This document shows positions 46,082-54,594 of a DNA stretch of 64,000 bases, piece by piece. The DNA is from Streptococcus cuniculi. GTDB taxonomy: Bacteria; Bacillota; Bacilli; Lactobacillales; Streptococcaceae. Where the stretch lies: contig NZ_SPPD01000005.1 of NCBI RefSeq assembly GCF_004570575.1, forward strand, positions 62,001 to 126,000, written 5' to 3'. Each line of letters begins with the position of its first letter. Within the stretch, counting starts at the first letter, position 1. Below the pieces are notes generated by a model, which saw only the letters and a program-made list of their open reading frames with translations, was not told the origin of the DNA and did no database searches. A program made the position numbers and the translations under genes.

Positions 46082-46723
46082 CTACAGACATTGCACAATC
46101 AAGCTGGCCAGAAATAGACAAGGAACATAGGGAAGAGATTTTGGTTCAAATAGTTTGAAAATGAGTAGTCCCAATACGCTAGCCAGTTGGACAATCCAGA
46201 GGATGTCAGATAGAGAGAAGAGGAGCGACAGGCTGGCGAGGTAGAAAAAATCTCCTGAACCGATATTGAGATTGTATCGTTCAGCGAGCAGGGCAAGGGC
46301 AATGAAACCACAAAATACCCAGTTGGTGCTCGATAGTAGAAGGGCTAGAAAAGTGAAAGCCAGCCAGACCCAAAGAGGATATTCTTGGTGTTTAACATCA
46401 TAGATGCTTAGAACCAAACCTGCAAAAAGGAGGGTGCATTGGAGTATGGAAATCAGATTATGAGCCAGTAAGAGCACCAGCCCAGCGGAAATCAGCTCTA
46501 GTCCGATATACCAGTAGGGAATCTTCGCCTTGCAATAGCGACATTTGAAGCGCAGCATGAGCTGGGAAACAATCGGAATCAGGTCCCAACATTTGAGAGG
46601 CTCTTTGCAGTGATTGCAGTGGCTACTTGGAAAGAGGAGGGACTGGTCGGGAAAGCGGTCAATGACGAGACCGAGGAAGGAGCCAAGGGAAGCTCCTAAA
46701 AAAATGAATAAAAAAGTTCTCAT
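46082..46723 (-). CDS. type IV prepilin peptidase (competence PilD/ComC type)
   Basis: A 213-residue integral membrane aspartyl protease that cleaves and N-methylates ComGC-type prepilins for the DNA-uptake pilus. The N-terminal domain has the two zinc CxxC pairs (CNHCKEPLKC, CRYCKAKIPYW). Catalytic aspartates are in SIYDVKHQEYPLW and the GxGD motif GSGDFFYLA. Seven or so helices. Monocistronic and divergent from mnmL. Late competence control would be expected, but I could not identify a cin-box with confidence. Confidence 0.92.
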   Translation of the reverse strand: MRTFLFIFLGASLGSFLGLVIDRFPDQSLLFPSSHCNHCKEPLKCWDLIPIVSQLMLRFKCRYCKAKIPYWYIGLELISAGLVLLLAHNLISILQCTLLFAGLVLSIYDVKHQEYPLWVWLAFTFLALLLSSTNWVFCGFIALALLAERYNLNIGSGDFFYLASLSLLFSLSDILWIVQLASVLGLLIFKLFEPKSLPYVPCLFLASLIVQCL

Positions 46724-46806
46724 ACTTATCTATTCGCAAAAGGGTTTCAAAAAATAAGCAGAAAGATGAATTTTTAGATTTTTTCCCTACGGCAATGCTT
46801 GAAATA

Positions 46807-46821
46807 TGATAGAATAGGAGA
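46807..46821 (+). promoter_or_regulatory. extended -10 box 6 nt before mnmL
   Basis: TGATAGAAT at 46807-46815, then six bases (AGGAGA) and the ATG at 46822. The AGGAG would abut the start codon and fall upstream of the predicted +1, so it is unlikely to act as a ribosome site. Confidence 0.55.
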
Positions 46822-47757
46822 ATGAAATCGTACAATGCACTGAATGATTATTATCGGAAATTGTTTGGAGAAAAGACCTTTAAAGTCCCGATTGATGCGG
46901 GTTTTGACTGTCCCAATCGGGATGGGACAGTGGCAAAAGGAGGCTGTACTTTCTGCACAGTGTCGGGCTCTGGTGATGCCATTGTGGCACCTGATGCGCC
47001 TATTCGGGAGCAGTTTTACAAGGAAATTGACTTTATGCACTGCAAGTGGCCAGAAGTCAGAAAGTATTTGGTTTATTTTCAAAATTTCACCAATACCCAT
47101 GCTAAGGTTGAGGTGATTCGGGAGCGGTATGAGCAAGCAATCAACGAACCCGGAGTGGTTGGGATCAATATTGGAACTCGTCCAGACTGCCTGCCAGATG
47201 AAACGATTGCGTATTTGGCGGAGCTGTCTGAGCGCATGCATGTAACAGTGGAGTTAGGCTTACAGACGACCTTTGAAGCAACCTCAGACTTGATTAACCG
47301 TGCGCATTCGTATGAGCTCTATGTCGAAACGGTGAAACGCCTGCGTCAGTTTCCTAAGATTGAAATTGTCTCCCATCTAATCAATGGTCTACCAGGTGAA
47401 ACGCATGAGATGATGCTGGAAAATGTTCGCCGTTGCGTGACGGATAATGATATTCAGGGGATTAAATTGCACCTGCTACATCTGATGACCAATACACGTA
47501 TGCAGCGGGATTATCACGAAGGACGCCTCCGGCTACTCAGCCAAGAAGAGTACGTTAGAATTATTTGTGATCAGCTGGAAATTATTCCCAACCATATCGT
47601 GATTCATCGGATTACAGGAGACGCGCCACGCGATATGCTGATCGGTCCTATGTGGAGCCTAAACAAGTGGGAGGTGCTAAATGCGATTGAAGATGAAATG
47701 CGCCGTCGTGGGAGCGTGCAAGGATGTAAGGCAAAGGAGCAGAAGTTTAGATGTTAA
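46822..47757 (+). CDS. mnmL: radical SAM protein MnmL (YtqA, TIGR01212 family)
   Basis: A 311-residue radical SAM enzyme. The iron-sulfur cysteines are spread as in YtqA (CPNRDGTVAKGGCTFCTVSG: Cys30, Cys43, Cys46). Further conserved are YFQNFTNTHA, GTRPDCLPDE, ELGLQTTFEATS and HLINGLPGETHEMM. Bacillus YtqA/MnmL works with YtqB/MnmM to finish mnm5s2U34 in tRNAs lacking MnmC. The pairing with mnmM (7-nt overlap) supports the same role. The mRNA probably starts at the AUG. Confidence 0.88.
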   Translation: MKSYNALNDYYRKLFGEKTFKVPIDAGFDCPNRDGTVAKGGCTFCTVSGSGDAIVAPDAPIREQFYKEIDFMHCKWPEVRKYLVYFQNFTNTHAKVEVIRERYEQAINEPGVVGINIGTRPDCLPDETIAYLAELSERMHVTVELGLQTTFEATSDLINRAHSYELYVETVKRLRQFPKIEIVSHLINGLPGETHEMMLENVRRCVTDNDIQGIKLHLLHLMTNTRMQRDYHEGRLRLLSQEEYVRIICDQLEIIPNHIVIHRITGDAPRDMLIGPMWSLNKWEVLNAIEDEMRRRGSVQGCKAKEQKFRC

Positions 47758-48308
47758 GACCCTTAGAAATGGCTCATCAGTTTTTGGCAGAAGTTGTGAC
47801 CAAGGAAGATGTCGTGGTTGATGCGACGATGGGAAATGGTCATGACACGCTGTTTCTTGCTCAACGAGCTAAAAAAGTAGTTGCTTTTGATATTCAGGAA
47901 CAGGCACTTGAAAAAACACGGCAACGCCTGCAAGAAGCTGGTCTTGCAAATGTCGAATTGTTGTTGGTAGGGCATGAGCAGCTCGATCGCTACGTGACAG
48001 ATGTCAAGGCGGGCATTTTCAATCTGGGCTATCTTCCCAGTGCGGACAAGTCTGTGATTACCCAGCCCAAGACGACTCTTCTAGCACTTGAAAAATTGTG
48101 CCGACAGTTGGTGTTAGGTGGCCGGATTGCTATGATGATTTACTATGGCCATGAGGGAGGAGAGATAGAGCGTGACGCGGTTCTCGACTTTGTTAGTCGG
48201 CTGTCCCAGCGGGAATTTACAGCCACTATCTATCGCACTCTCAATCAAGTCAATCGTCCACCATTTTTAGTGATGCTTGAAAAAATAAAGGAATACAAAC
48301 ATGGATAA
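47751..48308 (+). CDS. mnmM: tRNA mnm5s2U methyltransferase MnmM (YtqB)
   Basis: A 185-residue class I methyltransferase. SAM loop VDATMGNGHDTLFLAQ (about 23-38), FDIQEQALEKT, and the YtqB hallmark NLGYLPSADKSVITQP. It methylates nm5s2U34 of tRNA in Bacillus and Staphylococcus. Coupled to mnmL by overlap and followed by a coiled-coil hypothetical gene that overlaps its end by 8 nt. Confidence 0.9.
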   Translation: MLRPLEMAHQFLAEVVTKEDVVVDATMGNGHDTLFLAQRAKKVVAFDIQEQALEKTRQRLQEAGLANVELLLVGHEQLDRYVTDVKAGIFNLGYLPSADKSVITQPKTTLLALEKLCRQLVLGGRIAMMIYYGHEGGEIERDAVLDFVSRLSQREFTATIYRTLNQVNRPPFLVMLEKIKEYKHG

Positions 48309-48564
48309 AAAATATTTACAGGAAAAACTAGCAGGGCTTAGAAGCAAGTACGTTGATTCTAATGCAGGTGAGCAATTAGCTACACAATTTGACGATGCTC
48401 CTTTGAGTAAAAAAATGGATAAAATCAAACAGAAATTAGTCAGTCTTGAAATGGAACGTTGCCAGAAACAGATTGAGCATCGGGATTTGTCTAAAATCGA
48501 TGAAAAGATTACGGAGCAACGAATCCTGTTTGAAAAGTGTTGCAATGAAAGAATAAGGAGGTAG
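48301..48564 (+). CDS. small helical hypothetical protein (87 aa)
   Basis: No family recognised. The whole 87-residue sequence is charged and heptad-like (LSKKMDKIKQKLVSLEMERCQKQIEH split at residues 36-60), so it is probably a short coiled coil. No membrane segment. It overlaps mnmM by 8 nt. Its stop lies within AAGGAGGTAG, the ribosome site of the antiporter gene, so it is sandwiched in an operon. Confidence 0.6.
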   Translation: MDKKYLQEKLAGLRSKYVDSNAGEQLATQFDDAPLSKKMDKIKQKLVSLEMERCQKQIEHRDLSKIDEKITEQRILFEKCCNERIRR

Positions 48565-48568
48565 TAGA

Positions 48569-50623
48569 TTGGCAGTTCTTCTTTATCTGATTGTATTTTT
48601 ACTCGTTTTAATTGCCTCTAATGCAGTGAATAAATTATTTCCCCGCCTCCCCTTGCCCCTCCTACAGATTGTTTCAGGGGTTTTGCTAGGTTTTTGCCTG
48701 CCTCAAGGGTACTTTCGTCTGGATACAGAGGTCTTTCTTGCTCTGGTAATCGGTCCGCTTCTCTTTCGGGAAGCAGAAGAAAGCGATGTGACCAGTATCT
48801 TGCGCTACTGGCAGATTGTCCTGTTTTTGATTTTCCCCGTGATTTTTATTTCAACCTTGAGTATCGGCTACATGGCGCATGCCTTGTGGGCGACGATTCC
48901 ACTAGCCGCCTGTTTGGCAGCAGGGGCTGCCCTTGGTCCGACAGATTTGGTAGCCTTTGCCTCCTTATCCGAACGCTTTACATTTGCCAAGCGTGTGGAA
49001 AGTATTTTAAAGGGAGAGGGCTTGCTCAATGACGCCAGTGGACTAGTAGCCTTTCAGGTCGCAGTGGCAGCTTGGGTAACGGGCAATTTTTCGCTGGAAA
49101 AAGCAGGTGCTTCCTTATTCTTTTCGATTATAGGTGGGGTTGCGATTGGTGCTGTTACGGCTTTTCTCAATCAGAGTTTACACCGTCTGCTCTTAGATGT
49201 GCGGGCTTCTGACATTGCAGGGCAACTATTGCTCGAATTGAGCCTGCCCCTACTGACCTTCTTTTTGGCAGAAGAAATACATGTATCAGGCATTATCGCA
49301 GTGGTTGTCGCAGGAATTTTCAAGGCCAGTCGTTTTAAAAAGATTACCCTCTTAGAAGCACAGGTAGATACGGTGACCGACACCGTGTGGCATACGGTGA
49401 CCTTTATGCTGAATGGTTCAGTCTTTGTGATTCTAGGGATTGAATTACAGCTGATTTTAGAGCCAATTTTACGCAATCCGCTTTACGACAATCTTTTCTT
49501 ACTGATTACGGTTCTTGTATTGACCCTGTTGATGTTCGCGATTCGTTTTGTCATGATTTACGGCTTTTATGGCTTACGGATGGTGCGTTTAAAGAAAAAG
49601 ATGTCATATGCCTTAAAAGATAGTCTCCTCTTGACCTTTTCAGGAGTAAAGGGGACAGTGTCCATTGCGACTATTCTCTTGATTCCAACGACCTTAGAAC
49701 GAGAATATCCCCTCCTGCTCTTTATCGTAGCAGGGGTAACCTTGCTCAGTTTCTTGTCCGGTTTGGTGGTGTTGCCGCATCTATCTGATACCAAGGGGGA
49801 AACCAAGAACTATTTAATGCACATTGCGATTTTAAATGATGTGGTGACCGAGTTAGAGGCAGATTTAGTCCATACCAAGGTTAAGGGACCGCTCTATGCC
49901 GCTATTGATAATTACCACGGTCGGATTGAAAATCTGATTTTGGAGCAGGAAGATAAGTCGGTTCGTAAGGACCTAGCAAGCCTTCAACTCCTCATTCTCA
50001 GTATTGAAAACGACGGTCTGGAGCAGGCCTATGAGGAAGGGAAGATTGACAATCGCTCCTACCACCTTTATCAGCGCTATCTCTTGGCCATGGAGCAGCG
50101 AATTAACCGCAATCTTGCCTCTCGCTTCACCTATTTCTGGATTGTCTTTTGGCGGGTCTCCCGTTTGATTCTCCATGAAATTGTGACGCTGGGAGCGACA
50201 CTTCGTTCATGGCGCAAAAAGGAAAAGCGGCATTTGACCAAGGATGAGATTGAAAGCATTGCCGAGCTTTATCTCGCCAACACCGAGGTGATTGTTGAGA
50301 GTTTGGAGCATTTGAAAGGGATTTATAAGAATTCCCTCATCCATTTCTTGCAGGATGCTCGCTTGCGCGAAACCGCCATTATCGGTAGTGGAGCGTTTAT
50401 CGAGCGGGTTATCACACGAATGAAGCCCAATAATATCAACGAAATGATGCGGGGCTACTATCTCGAACGCAAGATTATCTTTGAATATGAGGACCGAGGT
50501 CTTATCTCGACTAGCTATGCCAAGCATTTGCGACAGAATGTCAATAATCTGGAAAATTACTCCCTCAAAGAAACCGTCAACACGCTTCCTTACGACGTGA
50601 TGAATTATGCTCAGAAGGGATAG
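48569..50623 (+). CDS. CPA1-family Na+/H+ antiporter (NhaP-type)
   Basis: A 684-residue membrane antiporter. The first ~410 residues form about 12 helices with the conserved ion-site region AALGPTDLVAF and GEGLLNDASGLVAF (ND motif), plus SGVKGTVSIATILLIP. The long C-terminal cytoplasmic domain (~270 residues, helical, charged) may be regulatory. It starts with TTG at 48569 behind AAGGAGG. Exchanges Na+ or K+ for protons by family. Confidence 0.9.
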   Translation: MAVLLYLIVFLLVLIASNAVNKLFPRLPLPLLQIVSGVLLGFCLPQGYFRLDTEVFLALVIGPLLFREAEESDVTSILRYWQIVLFLIFPVIFISTLSIGYMAHALWATIPLAACLAAGAALGPTDLVAFASLSERFTFAKRVESILKGEGLLNDASGLVAFQVAVAAWVTGNFSLEKAGASLFFSIIGGVAIGAVTAFLNQSLHRLLLDVRASDIAGQLLLELSLPLLTFFLAEEIHVSGIIAVVVAGIFKASRFKKITLLEAQVDTVTDTVWHTVTFMLNGSVFVILGIELQLILEPILRNPLYDNLFLLITVLVLTLLMFAIRFVMIYGFYGLRMVRLKKKMSYALKDSLLLTFSGVKGTVSIATILLIPTTLEREYPLLLFIVAGVTLLSFLSGLVVLPHLSDTKGETKNYLMHIAILNDVVTELEADLVHTKVKGPLYAAIDNYHGRIENLILEQEDKSVRKDLASLQLLILSIENDGLEQAYEEGKIDNRSYHLYQRYLLAMEQRINRNLASRFTYFWIVFWRVSRLILHEIVTLGATLRSWRKKEKRHLTKDEIESIAELYLANTEVIVESLEHLKGIYKNSLIHFLQDARLRETAIIGSGAFIERVITRMKPNNINEMMRGYYLERKIIFEYEDRGLISTSYAKHLRQNVNNLENYSLKETVNTLPYDVMNYAQKG

Positions 50624-50629
50624 GGAGAG

Positions 50630-50662
50630 AAACTTACTAATCGATTGATTGGTAGGTTTTTT
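50630..50662 (+). terminator. terminator after the antiporter gene
   Basis: AAACTTACTAATC/GATTGGTAGGTTT stem with G-T pairs, then TTT, 6 nt after the stop. Confidence 0.75.
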
Positions 50663-50682
50663 GAGTTGTTTTTTCTTGTCAA

Positions 50683-50706
50683 AAATGTTCTTATATAGTA
50701 ACATTT
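50683..50706 (+). promoter_or_regulatory. candidate MarR operator
   Basis: Perfect 7-bp inverted repeat AAATGTT-N10-AACATTT. The spacer contains TATAGT (50694-50699), a plausible -10 of the MarR-DinB operon. A MarR dimer here would block RNA polymerase; binding is inferred. Confidence 0.6.
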
Positions 50707-50751
50707 AAAGAGAAGTGGCTTCCGTGTGAGCTAAAATGTTAGGGAGAGGAT

Positions 50752-51204
50752 ATGAAATCAAAAAAGGGAGGGTATTTGACCCTTAAAATTCGCCTCTTAA
50801 ATGGCAGGCTTTTTAATAGATATTTGACTCTGGATAAGCGAGCGCTCTATAATGCCGAGCAAGGGAAGATTTTGTCGGCATTGTGGGATAAAAGCCCTCA
50901 ATCTGCAACCGAGTTGTCCCACATAACGGGACTGGCAAATAGTGGTCTTTCTCTCATGTTAAAGCGTTTAGAAGAACAAGGGCTATTAACCAGTCAGGTT
51001 TCAAGGGAAGATAAACGCAAGCGGATGTTTCATTTGACCCCGCTTGGTGCTAGCCAGCAGACTGTTGGAGAAGAAATTAGTCAGCGGTTGAGCAATGTTT
51101 TTTACCAAGGTTTTTCAAATCAGGAAATTGAAGCGGTGGAAGGCTACTTAGAGCGCATTTTGGAGAACTTGGAGCAAGAAGCAAGACAAGTATTGAAACG
51201 ATAA
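50752..51204 (+). CDS. MarR-family regulator
   Basis: A 150-residue winged-helix regulator: helix-turn-helix ATELSHITGLANSGLSLMLKRLEEQGLL (about residues 53-80, written with a wing VSREDKRKRMFHLTPLG). Dimerisation helices lie at both ends. It lies upstream of a DinB-like gene (9-nt gap, AAGGAG), which it probably controls along with itself through the palindrome on its promoter. Ligand unknown. Confidence 0.9.
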   Translation: MKSKKGGYLTLKIRLLNGRLFNRYLTLDKRALYNAEQGKILSALWDKSPQSATELSHITGLANSGLSLMLKRLEEQGLLTSQVSREDKRKRMFHLTPLGASQQTVGEEISQRLSNVFYQGFSNQEIEAVEGYLERILENLEQEARQVLKR

Positions 51205-51213
51205 GGAGAACAT

Positions 51214-51723
51214 ATGCAAACAAAAGATTTGATGATAGAGACGTTAGAGCGAGCTGAGGAGCGCTTTCTTGAAACGTTGGACATGATGACCGTGGAAGAG
51301 GCAAATACTGCTCCCAATCCCTTACTAAAGTCTGTTACTTGGCTTATCTGGCATACAGCAAGGACGGTAGACTTCCAAATAGCACATTTAGCAGGGGGAG
51401 AGCCGTTATATAGACGCAATAACTGGGAAACACGTTTCAATCTTAATCTACCGAGTGATACAAAGGATTGGATTCACACAGCAGAAGAAGCACAAAAGGT
51501 ACAAGTATCAGACAAACAGCTCCTTATTGACTATTTGCAGGAAGCGATAGCATTCGGAAAGGCCTATTTGCAGGATGTAAAAGAATCTGCCTTAGATGAT
51601 ATTGTGGACGAGTCTTGGGAACCTGCAGTGACGCGAGGCGTACGCTTGGTTTCAACGATAGACGACGCGGTCATGCATTCGGGTCAGGCTATTTATACTA
51701 GACGCTTGGTGCTTGGACAATAG
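51214..51723 (+). CDS. DinB/DUF664-like four-helix metalloprotein
   Basis: A 169-residue protein of the DinB/YfiT superfamily. Its putative metal histidines are in LIWHTARTVDFQ and AVMHSGQAIYTRR, joined by the family's helical-bundle layout. Related proteins are thiol-dependent transferases or hydrolases (bacillithiol/mycothiol type), but the substrate here is unknown. Coexpressed with the MarR gene, it may be a detoxification enzyme. Confidence 0.82.
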   Translation: MQTKDLMIETLERAEERFLETLDMMTVEEANTAPNPLLKSVTWLIWHTARTVDFQIAHLAGGEPLYRRNNWETRFNLNLPSDTKDWIHTAEEAQKVQVSDKQLLIDYLQEAIAFGKAYLQDVKESALDDIVDESWEPAVTRGVRLVSTIDDAVMHSGQAIYTRRLVLGQ

Positions 51724-51732
51724 GAAAAAGGC

Positions 51733-52117
51733 ATGGAACAGACAAATTTATTTGACTCCGAATGGAGTCTGAACATACCTCTAGCTAGTCGTGTGCGTCC
51801 GAGAACCTTGGAGGATTTTGTTGGACAGGGTCACTTGGTTGGTGAGGGGAAATTTTTGAGAGGAATGCTGGACAAGGACCAAATTTCTTCTATGATTTTT
51901 TGGGGACCACCAGGGGTTGGCAAGACCACTTTGGCAGAGATTATTGCTAAAACGACGCAATCTCGCTTTGTCACCTTTAGTGCTGTCATGAATGGAATCA
52001 AGGAGATTCGCTCCATTCTATTACCGACCGACAGAAGAAGGCAACGAAGCTCGTATCAAACAACGTCTTAACTATATCAAAGAATGGAAAGAAACGAACG
52101 ATACCAACTTTCGCTAG
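51733..52117 (+). pseudogene. rarA: rarA (mgsA) with large internal deletion
   Basis: The first ~95 codons are a normal RarA/MgsA clamp-loader-like ATPase N-terminus (SRVRPRTLEDFVGQGHLV; Walker A GPPGVGKTT; SAVMNGIKEIRSI). Then the frame changes, and the last ~33 codons in another frame read YYRPTEEGNEARIKQRLNYI, then KEWKETNDTNFR, ending at TAG 52115-52117. That resembles a RarA C-terminus. About 300 codons, including Walker B and the helical domains, are missing at the junction near 52015. RarA acts at stalled replication forks; this copy must be dead. Confidence 0.8.
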
Positions 52118-52327
52118 GGAGGGGGGACGATACCTGTAGTCTAGGTTTCAACACAATAGTTTCGTTGTACATTATGGTGAAAAATGGTGAAAACATCAGT
52201 TTAAAGTTCTGTTGGTTCGGTGTTTGTTGATAGAGCATGAAGAGTGGTTTCCAAGGAGGGCATGTTGCTATTGGGAAGGAGAAATAACCTTTTTTATCCT
52301 ATCTGAGTGACAAGAAACCTCAAAACG

Positions 52328-52336
52328 TGGTATAAT
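52328..52336 (+). promoter_or_regulatory. extended -10 promoter of the CBS-domain protein gene
   Basis: TGGTATAAT at 52328-52336, with ATAGGAG before the ATG at 52374. The bases from 52118 to 52320 hold no recognisable feature. Confidence 0.7.
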
Positions 52337-52373
52337 AGTTCCATTATATTATTTTATAGGAGACAGATACATC

Positions 52374-53732
52374 ATGGAAGACCCCGGTAGTCAGACCATT
52401 CATTTACAAATTTTATTATTGCTCTTGTTGACCTTGTTCAATGCTTTTTTCTCAGCGTCTGAGATGGCCTTGGTTTCCCTCAATCGTTCTCGAGTGGAGC
52501 AAAAGGCTGCGGAGGGAGAAAAGAAATTTATCCGCTTACTGCATGTACTTGAAAATCCCAATCATTTTCTATCGACGATTCAGGTCGGTATCACCTTTAT
52601 CAGTATCTTGTCAGGGGCGAGCCTTGCAGGTGATTTAGGGGCTGTATTTGCTAGTTGGCTAGGCAATTCTGCCACAGCTAAGACGGGTGGTTACTGGCTT
52701 GCTCTTGCCTTGTTGACCTTTATTTCTATCGTTCTTGGAGAATTGTATCCCAAGCGCATTGCCATGAATATGAAGGAAAATCTGGCTGTCATCTCGGCGC
52801 CAATCATTCTCTTTTTAGGCAAGATTGTCAGTCCCTTTGTTTGGCTCTTGTCTGCTGCGACCAATCTGATTAGTCGGATGACCCCGATGCAGTTTGATGA
52901 TGCCGATGAAAAGATGACCCGTGATGAGATTGAGTACATTTTGACTACCCAGAGTGAGGAGACCTTAGACGCGGATGAAATTGAAATGTTGCAGGGGATT
53001 TTCTCGCTAGATGAAATGGTAGCGCGTGAGGTCATGGTACCGCGGACGGATGCTTTCATGGTGGATATTGAAGAAGATACAGCAACGATTATGGCTGAGA
53101 TTCTCAAGCAGAATTTCTCACGGATTCCGGTCTACGACGGCGATAAGGACAATATCATCGGTCTGATTCATACCAAGCGGATTTTGGCCGAAGGTTTTGC
53201 CAATGGTTTTGAAAATATGAACATTCGGCGTATTCTGCAAGAACCCCTCTTTGTGCCAGAAACGATTTTTGTCGATGATTTGTTAAAAGCCCTGCGCAAT
53301 ACTCAAAATCAAATGGCTATTCTACTCGATGAGTACGGTGGTGTGGCAGGCATTGTCACCCTGGAAGATTTGCTGGAAGAAATTGTCGGGGAAATTGATG
53401 ACGAGACCGATAAAACGGAAGTATTTGTCCGAGAAATCGCAGAACACACCTATATCGTTCAAGGGAATATGACCCTCAATGACTTTAATGAGCATTTCGG
53501 AACAGAACTAGAAAGTGATGATGTAGACACCATTGCAGGCTTCTATCTGACAGGTCTTGGAACTATTCCTAGTCAGGAAGAAAAAGAGCCCTACGAAGTG
53601 GATAACCATGGCTACCACCTCACCATGATCAATGACAAGGTTAAAAATGGTCGGGTAACCAAGCTCAAAATCCTCATTACACCGCTGGCAGTAGAAGAAG
53701 ACGTAAAAGATAAAAAAGAAAAGAAAGACTAG
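52374..53732 (+). CDS. CNNM/CorC-like DUF21-CBS protein (HlyC/TlyC family)
   Basis: A 452-residue membrane protein. DUF21/CNNM domain at residues ~5-195 with four helices (NAFFSASEMALVSLNRSRVEQ, ISIVLGELYPKRIAMN). A CBS pair follows at ~215-345 (VPRTDAFMVDIEED, YGGVAGIVTLEDLLEEIVGEI), then a CorC_HlyC domain to the end (VQGNMTLNDFNEHFG). Family members transport or sense Mg2+; hemolysin is only the historical name. Monocistronic. Confidence 0.92.
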   Translation: MEDPGSQTIHLQILLLLLLTLFNAFFSASEMALVSLNRSRVEQKAAEGEKKFIRLLHVLENPNHFLSTIQVGITFISILSGASLAGDLGAVFASWLGNSATAKTGGYWLALALLTFISIVLGELYPKRIAMNMKENLAVISAPIILFLGKIVSPFVWLLSAATNLISRMTPMQFDDADEKMTRDEIEYILTTQSEETLDADEIEMLQGIFSLDEMVAREVMVPRTDAFMVDIEEDTATIMAEILKQNFSRIPVYDGDKDNIIGLIHTKRILAEGFANGFENMNIRRILQEPLFVPETIFVDDLLKALRNTQNQMAILLDEYGGVAGIVTLEDLLEEIVGEIDDETDKTEVFVREIAEHTYIVQGNMTLNDFNEHFGTELESDDVDTIAGFYLTGLGTIPSQEEKEPYEVDNHGYHLTMINDKVKNGRVTKLKILITPLAVEEDVKDKKEKKD

Positions 53733-53771
53733 GCACGGCTTAGTTTCAGATTAAAGAAAAATTTCTTTAGT

Positions 53772-53864
53772 GATACGTTTCTTAGGTGGTGCGGACGGTA
53801 GCGACTTCCTGCGGAATTCGATACCTAAATGTTGAACTAGGGGGCTCAACATTTCCGAGTAGAG
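53772..53864. repeat. dispersed repeat family 2, copy 2 (inverted)
   Basis: The reverse complement reads CTCTACTCGGAAATGTTGAG, loop, TTCAACATTTAGGTAT, CCGCAGGAAGTCGCTACC and CGCACCACCTAAGAAA. This is the same series as 33161-33253 in the opposite orientation, with about 90% identity by eye. Confidence 0.8.
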
Positions 53865-53891
53865 TCTGAGATAAAATAGTTCTCAGTCACA

Positions 53892-53931
53892 AAAAAGCTA
53901 GAGATTTCCATTGTAGGGCTCTAGCTTTTTA
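53892..53931. terminator. hairpin at the transposase remnant end
   Basis: AAAAAGCTAGAG/CTCTAGCTTTTT, a 12-bp perfect stem with T-runs in both directions. Confidence 0.75.
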
Positions 53932-54040
53932 GTTTTGAGCAGTTTTCCTGTTGTATTTCAGGAGATTATTGGCCATGAGCACTAATCTCATGTCGATTTT
54001 CACCTGCCGCTTCCCTCTTAGGTTACATCTCCTGTAACCG
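53930..54040 (-). pseudogene. transposase C-terminal remnant
   Basis: On the minus strand a 36-codon open stretch reads HGYRRCNLRGKRQVKIDM, then RLVLMANNLLKYNRKTAQN, ending at TAA 53932-53930. The RGK.KVK..M...LMA.NL.K pattern is the usual end of IS1182/IS4-type DDE transposases. A stop (TGA) immediately upstream and no extended homology show it is a fragment. The family call is from motif memory and is tentative. Confidence 0.55.
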
Positions 54041-54535
54041 TGTCATGACGCTACTTTTACCACGGCGAAAAGGCTCAGATGAGGCTCGCTCCACTCGTGA
54101 AAAAAGTTAACTAGGTTTGTAGAATGTTGATTTATCAACGTCAGGGATAAGTTGCTCACAACTTTCTGTTCTCTTCAATGATCCACTGGAGTATTGAACC
54201 CAGCGACAAGCCTCGCTTTCGGGTTTCTAGGTTCAGGTATCAATAGTCACTCCTCAGGCGATCTTCGCTTTCTAGTTTCCGAACTCAGGTATTAACAGTC
54301 CACTGGACTGTTAATAGGTACGTCAACATGTTAAACCTATGAAACATAAGGAGGTAGGGGACCTTTTTACTCAACCTCTTTTGCTGTCATTTGGAGGAGA
54401 GTAAGCGAAATGTTGATTAACCCTTGCGTCTTCTTTCTAGCGCACTATCTGTTAGAAACGGCTGGACTGTTTGTTTAGCCGTTTCATTTTCACCTAATAA
54501 TATGTAGCATGCAAGTTGTGACTTTGAAACCTTTA
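54041..54535. other. gene-free region with inverted repeats
   Basis: No gene. Contains TTAACAGTCC-ACT-GGACTGTTAA near 54293-54315 (10-bp perfect dyad), two diverged TTCGCTTTC..G.TTTC..G..CTCAGGTAT segments (near 54210-54240 and 54260-54295), and AAACGGCT/AGCCGTTT at 54456-54484 followed by CATTTT, a terminator-like hairpin. It looks like insertion-sequence and repeat debris. Confidence 0.5.
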
Positions 54536-54566
54536 TACAAACGCTTTCCTAAATTTATGATATAAT
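54536..54566 (+). promoter_or_regulatory. pflA promoter with possible cre
   Basis: Extended -10 TGATATAAT (54558-54566). TACAAACGCTTTCC (54536-54549) matches the cre consensus at about 11 of 14 positions and overlaps the expected -35. Ribosome site AAGTGAGGAAG precedes the ATG. Confidence 0.5.
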
Positions 54567-54594
54567 AAATCTATCAAGAAGTGAGGAAGAGAAG

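Noticed and set aside
46064..46117. Plus-strand 17-codon ORF (MKKNDKLQTLHNQAGQK) behind TAGGAGAG
   Set aside because: A fair ribosome site but antisense to the prepilin-peptidase 3' end. There is no recognisable product and no promoter I could support.
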